A stretch of 19,843 bases of DNA from Nanobdellota archaeon (GTDB lineage: Archaea; Nanobdellota; Nanobdellia; Pacearchaeales; UBA12030), in contig JAHJTU010000097.1 of the NCBI GenBank assembly GCA_018829485.1, positions 1-19,843 of the forward strand, in the 5' to 3' direction. Both the position numbers and the translations under genes were made by a program. Below are positions 19,197-19,843 of this stretch, one piece after another. Numbering within the stretch: position 1 is the stretch's first letter; each line of letters starts with the position of its first letter. Under the pieces are notes generated by a model that saw only the letters and a program-made list of their open reading frames with translations, ran no database searches and was not told the origin of the DNA.

Positions 19197-19843
19197 ATGG
19201 GAAAAAATATTAAATTACTAATGCATAAAAACCCAAATCTAAAAGAAAACCCTTTTTCTATAAAAGCAAATCAATATATAATAGGCCTTGAAAAAGAAAA
19301 AAAGCTTTTAATCAAGTATATTAAAAACGGCGACATTAGTTCTTTAACAGGCCCCTTAGGGGCTGGTAAAAGTTCTTTGTTGTTATGGTTAAAAGATAAT
19401 TTAAATCCCCACAAGGTTTTTTATATAGACGCCACTGATATTGAAAAAGACTTTAGCATCAAAGAATTTTTAAAAAAATCAAGAAAAGGATTTGACATTT
19501 TTAGAACATATCCAAAAAATACAGTGGTTTTATTAGATGAAAGTCAAGATTGTGATTATGAATTACAAAAGGCTTTAAAATTGCATTGGGACCATGGACA
19601 TATTAAAAGTATAGTTATATCACAAATTAATCAATTAGAAAATTTTTCTGACAGCTTTAAAGATAGAATTGGTAAAAGAGTTATAAAATTAGGGAAATTA
19701 AAGAAAGCTAATGCCATCGATTTAATAAATTCAAGACTTAGAAATAAAAAACTCTTTGATACAAAAGCTATTGAAAAAATAATTGAAGTAGCAGATTATA
19801 TACCGAGAAAAATACTTGAATTTTGTGAGTTGGTTTATATAAA
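19197..19843 (+). CDS. AAA ATPase, Orc1/Cdc6-like or STAND-like, 3' partial
   Basis: The frame is open to the window end (215 codons seen). The start has ENPFSIKANQYIIGLEKEKKLLIKYIKNG (box before the P-loop), Walker A TGPLGAGKSS at 51-60, Walker B VVLLDESQD (Asp 114, Glu 115), and a sensor strand SIVISQIN with a Gln/Asn pair. The last part (LGKLKKANAIDLINSRL, then IPRKILEFCELV) follows the lid of Orc1/Cdc6-type or 'AAA_22' proteins. It is not GvpN. Probably a general ATPase unrelated to the gas-vesicle genes. The C-terminal part that would tell its subfamily is missing. Confidence 0.85.
   Translation, partial: MGKNIKLLMHKNPNLKENPFSIKANQYIIGLEKEKKLLIKYIKNGDISSLTGPLGAGKSSLLLWLKDNLNPHKVFYIDATDIEKDFSIKEFLKKSRKGFDIFRTYPKNTVVLLDESQDCDYELQKALKLHWDHGHIKSIVISQINQLENFSDSFKDRIGKRVIKLGKLKKANAIDLINSRLRNKKLFDTKAIEKIIEVADYIPRKILEFCELVYI

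Noticed and set aside
19197..19843. GvpN for the AAA ATPase at the right edge
   Set aside because: The P-loop context (NPFS...TGPLGAGKSS) and lid resemble Orc1/Cdc6-type proteins, and it lies beyond pilin-like genes outside the regulon.
1..19843. tRNA, rRNA or insertion-sequence genes
   Set aside because: I saw no tRNA-like cloverleaf, rRNA-like GC-rich block, transposase or long terminal inverted repeat, but I could not run a covariance search.

Overview
The window looks archaeal and strongly AT-rich. Archaeal signs are a Cdc48-type double AAA+ ATPase, a class III (pilin-like) signal peptide of the 'GQAA..F.MTYGW' kind common in DPANN archaea, AT-rich TATA boxes 25-30 bp upstream of several ATGs (leaderless transcripts), and strong GGAGG sites in front of operon-internal genes. 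A DPANN archaeon of the Woesearchaeota/Pacearchaeota kind is the best guess, but this is inference only.

Most of the window (about 1-18,000) is a divergent gas-vesicle locus. Recognisable parts are three GvpF/L paralogues (623, 7639, 11591), GvpG (1269), GvpK (6892), two GvpA/J-family proteins that each end in a four-cysteine zinc ribbon (4327, 4650), a GvpM with two PH/GRAM-like domains added at its C-terminus (8487), and two Hsp20/GvpH-like chaperones (5281, 5845). No canonical short GvpA and no GvpN lie in the window. The ATPases present are instead a tandem Get3/ArsA protein (9654) and a Cdc48 with an extra C-terminal domain (14256).

Layout: (1) 1-558, the 3' end of a MEDS-PadR-like regulator ending at a C9 tract. 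(2) 623-1574, gvpF/L-gvpG. (3) 1674-4245, eight small, very charged proteins sharing short linear motifs, including one with five exact 18-residue repeats, interrupted at 3211-3346 by a hairpin array. (4) 4327-9386, gvpJ-like genes, a winged-helix protein, Hsp20s, zinc ribbon, acidic proteins, gvpK, gvpF/L and gvpM. (5) 9395-12286, a coiled-coil protein, the tandem ATPase and the third gvpF/L. (6) 12252-12740 on the minus strand, an SCP2-like protein, divergent from (7) 12910-16958, coiled-coil, membrane and unknown proteins plus cdc48. (8) 17043-18014, a winged-helix/Lys-Pro-rich protein. (9) 18028-19843, genes probably unrelated to gas vesicles: pilin-like protein, 4-TM protein, small zinc ribbon, and an AAA ATPase cut by the window end.

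Four copies of a 15-bp palindrome (consensus near TATCGRANTYCGATA) sit at 579, 1601, 12801 and 16970, in front of the first genes of modules 2, 3, 6/7 and 8. They look like operators of one regulon, possibly read by the regulator at the left edge. Small hairpins of the form AAAATY-AAA-RATTTT recur at gene junctions inside the long plus-strand operon. The working model is a gas-vesicle-type protein shell whose GvpA-family subunits carry added binding domains, assembled by GvpF/L, GvpG, GvpK, Hsp20, Get3-like and Cdc48-like factors and perhaps decorated by the small charged proteins.
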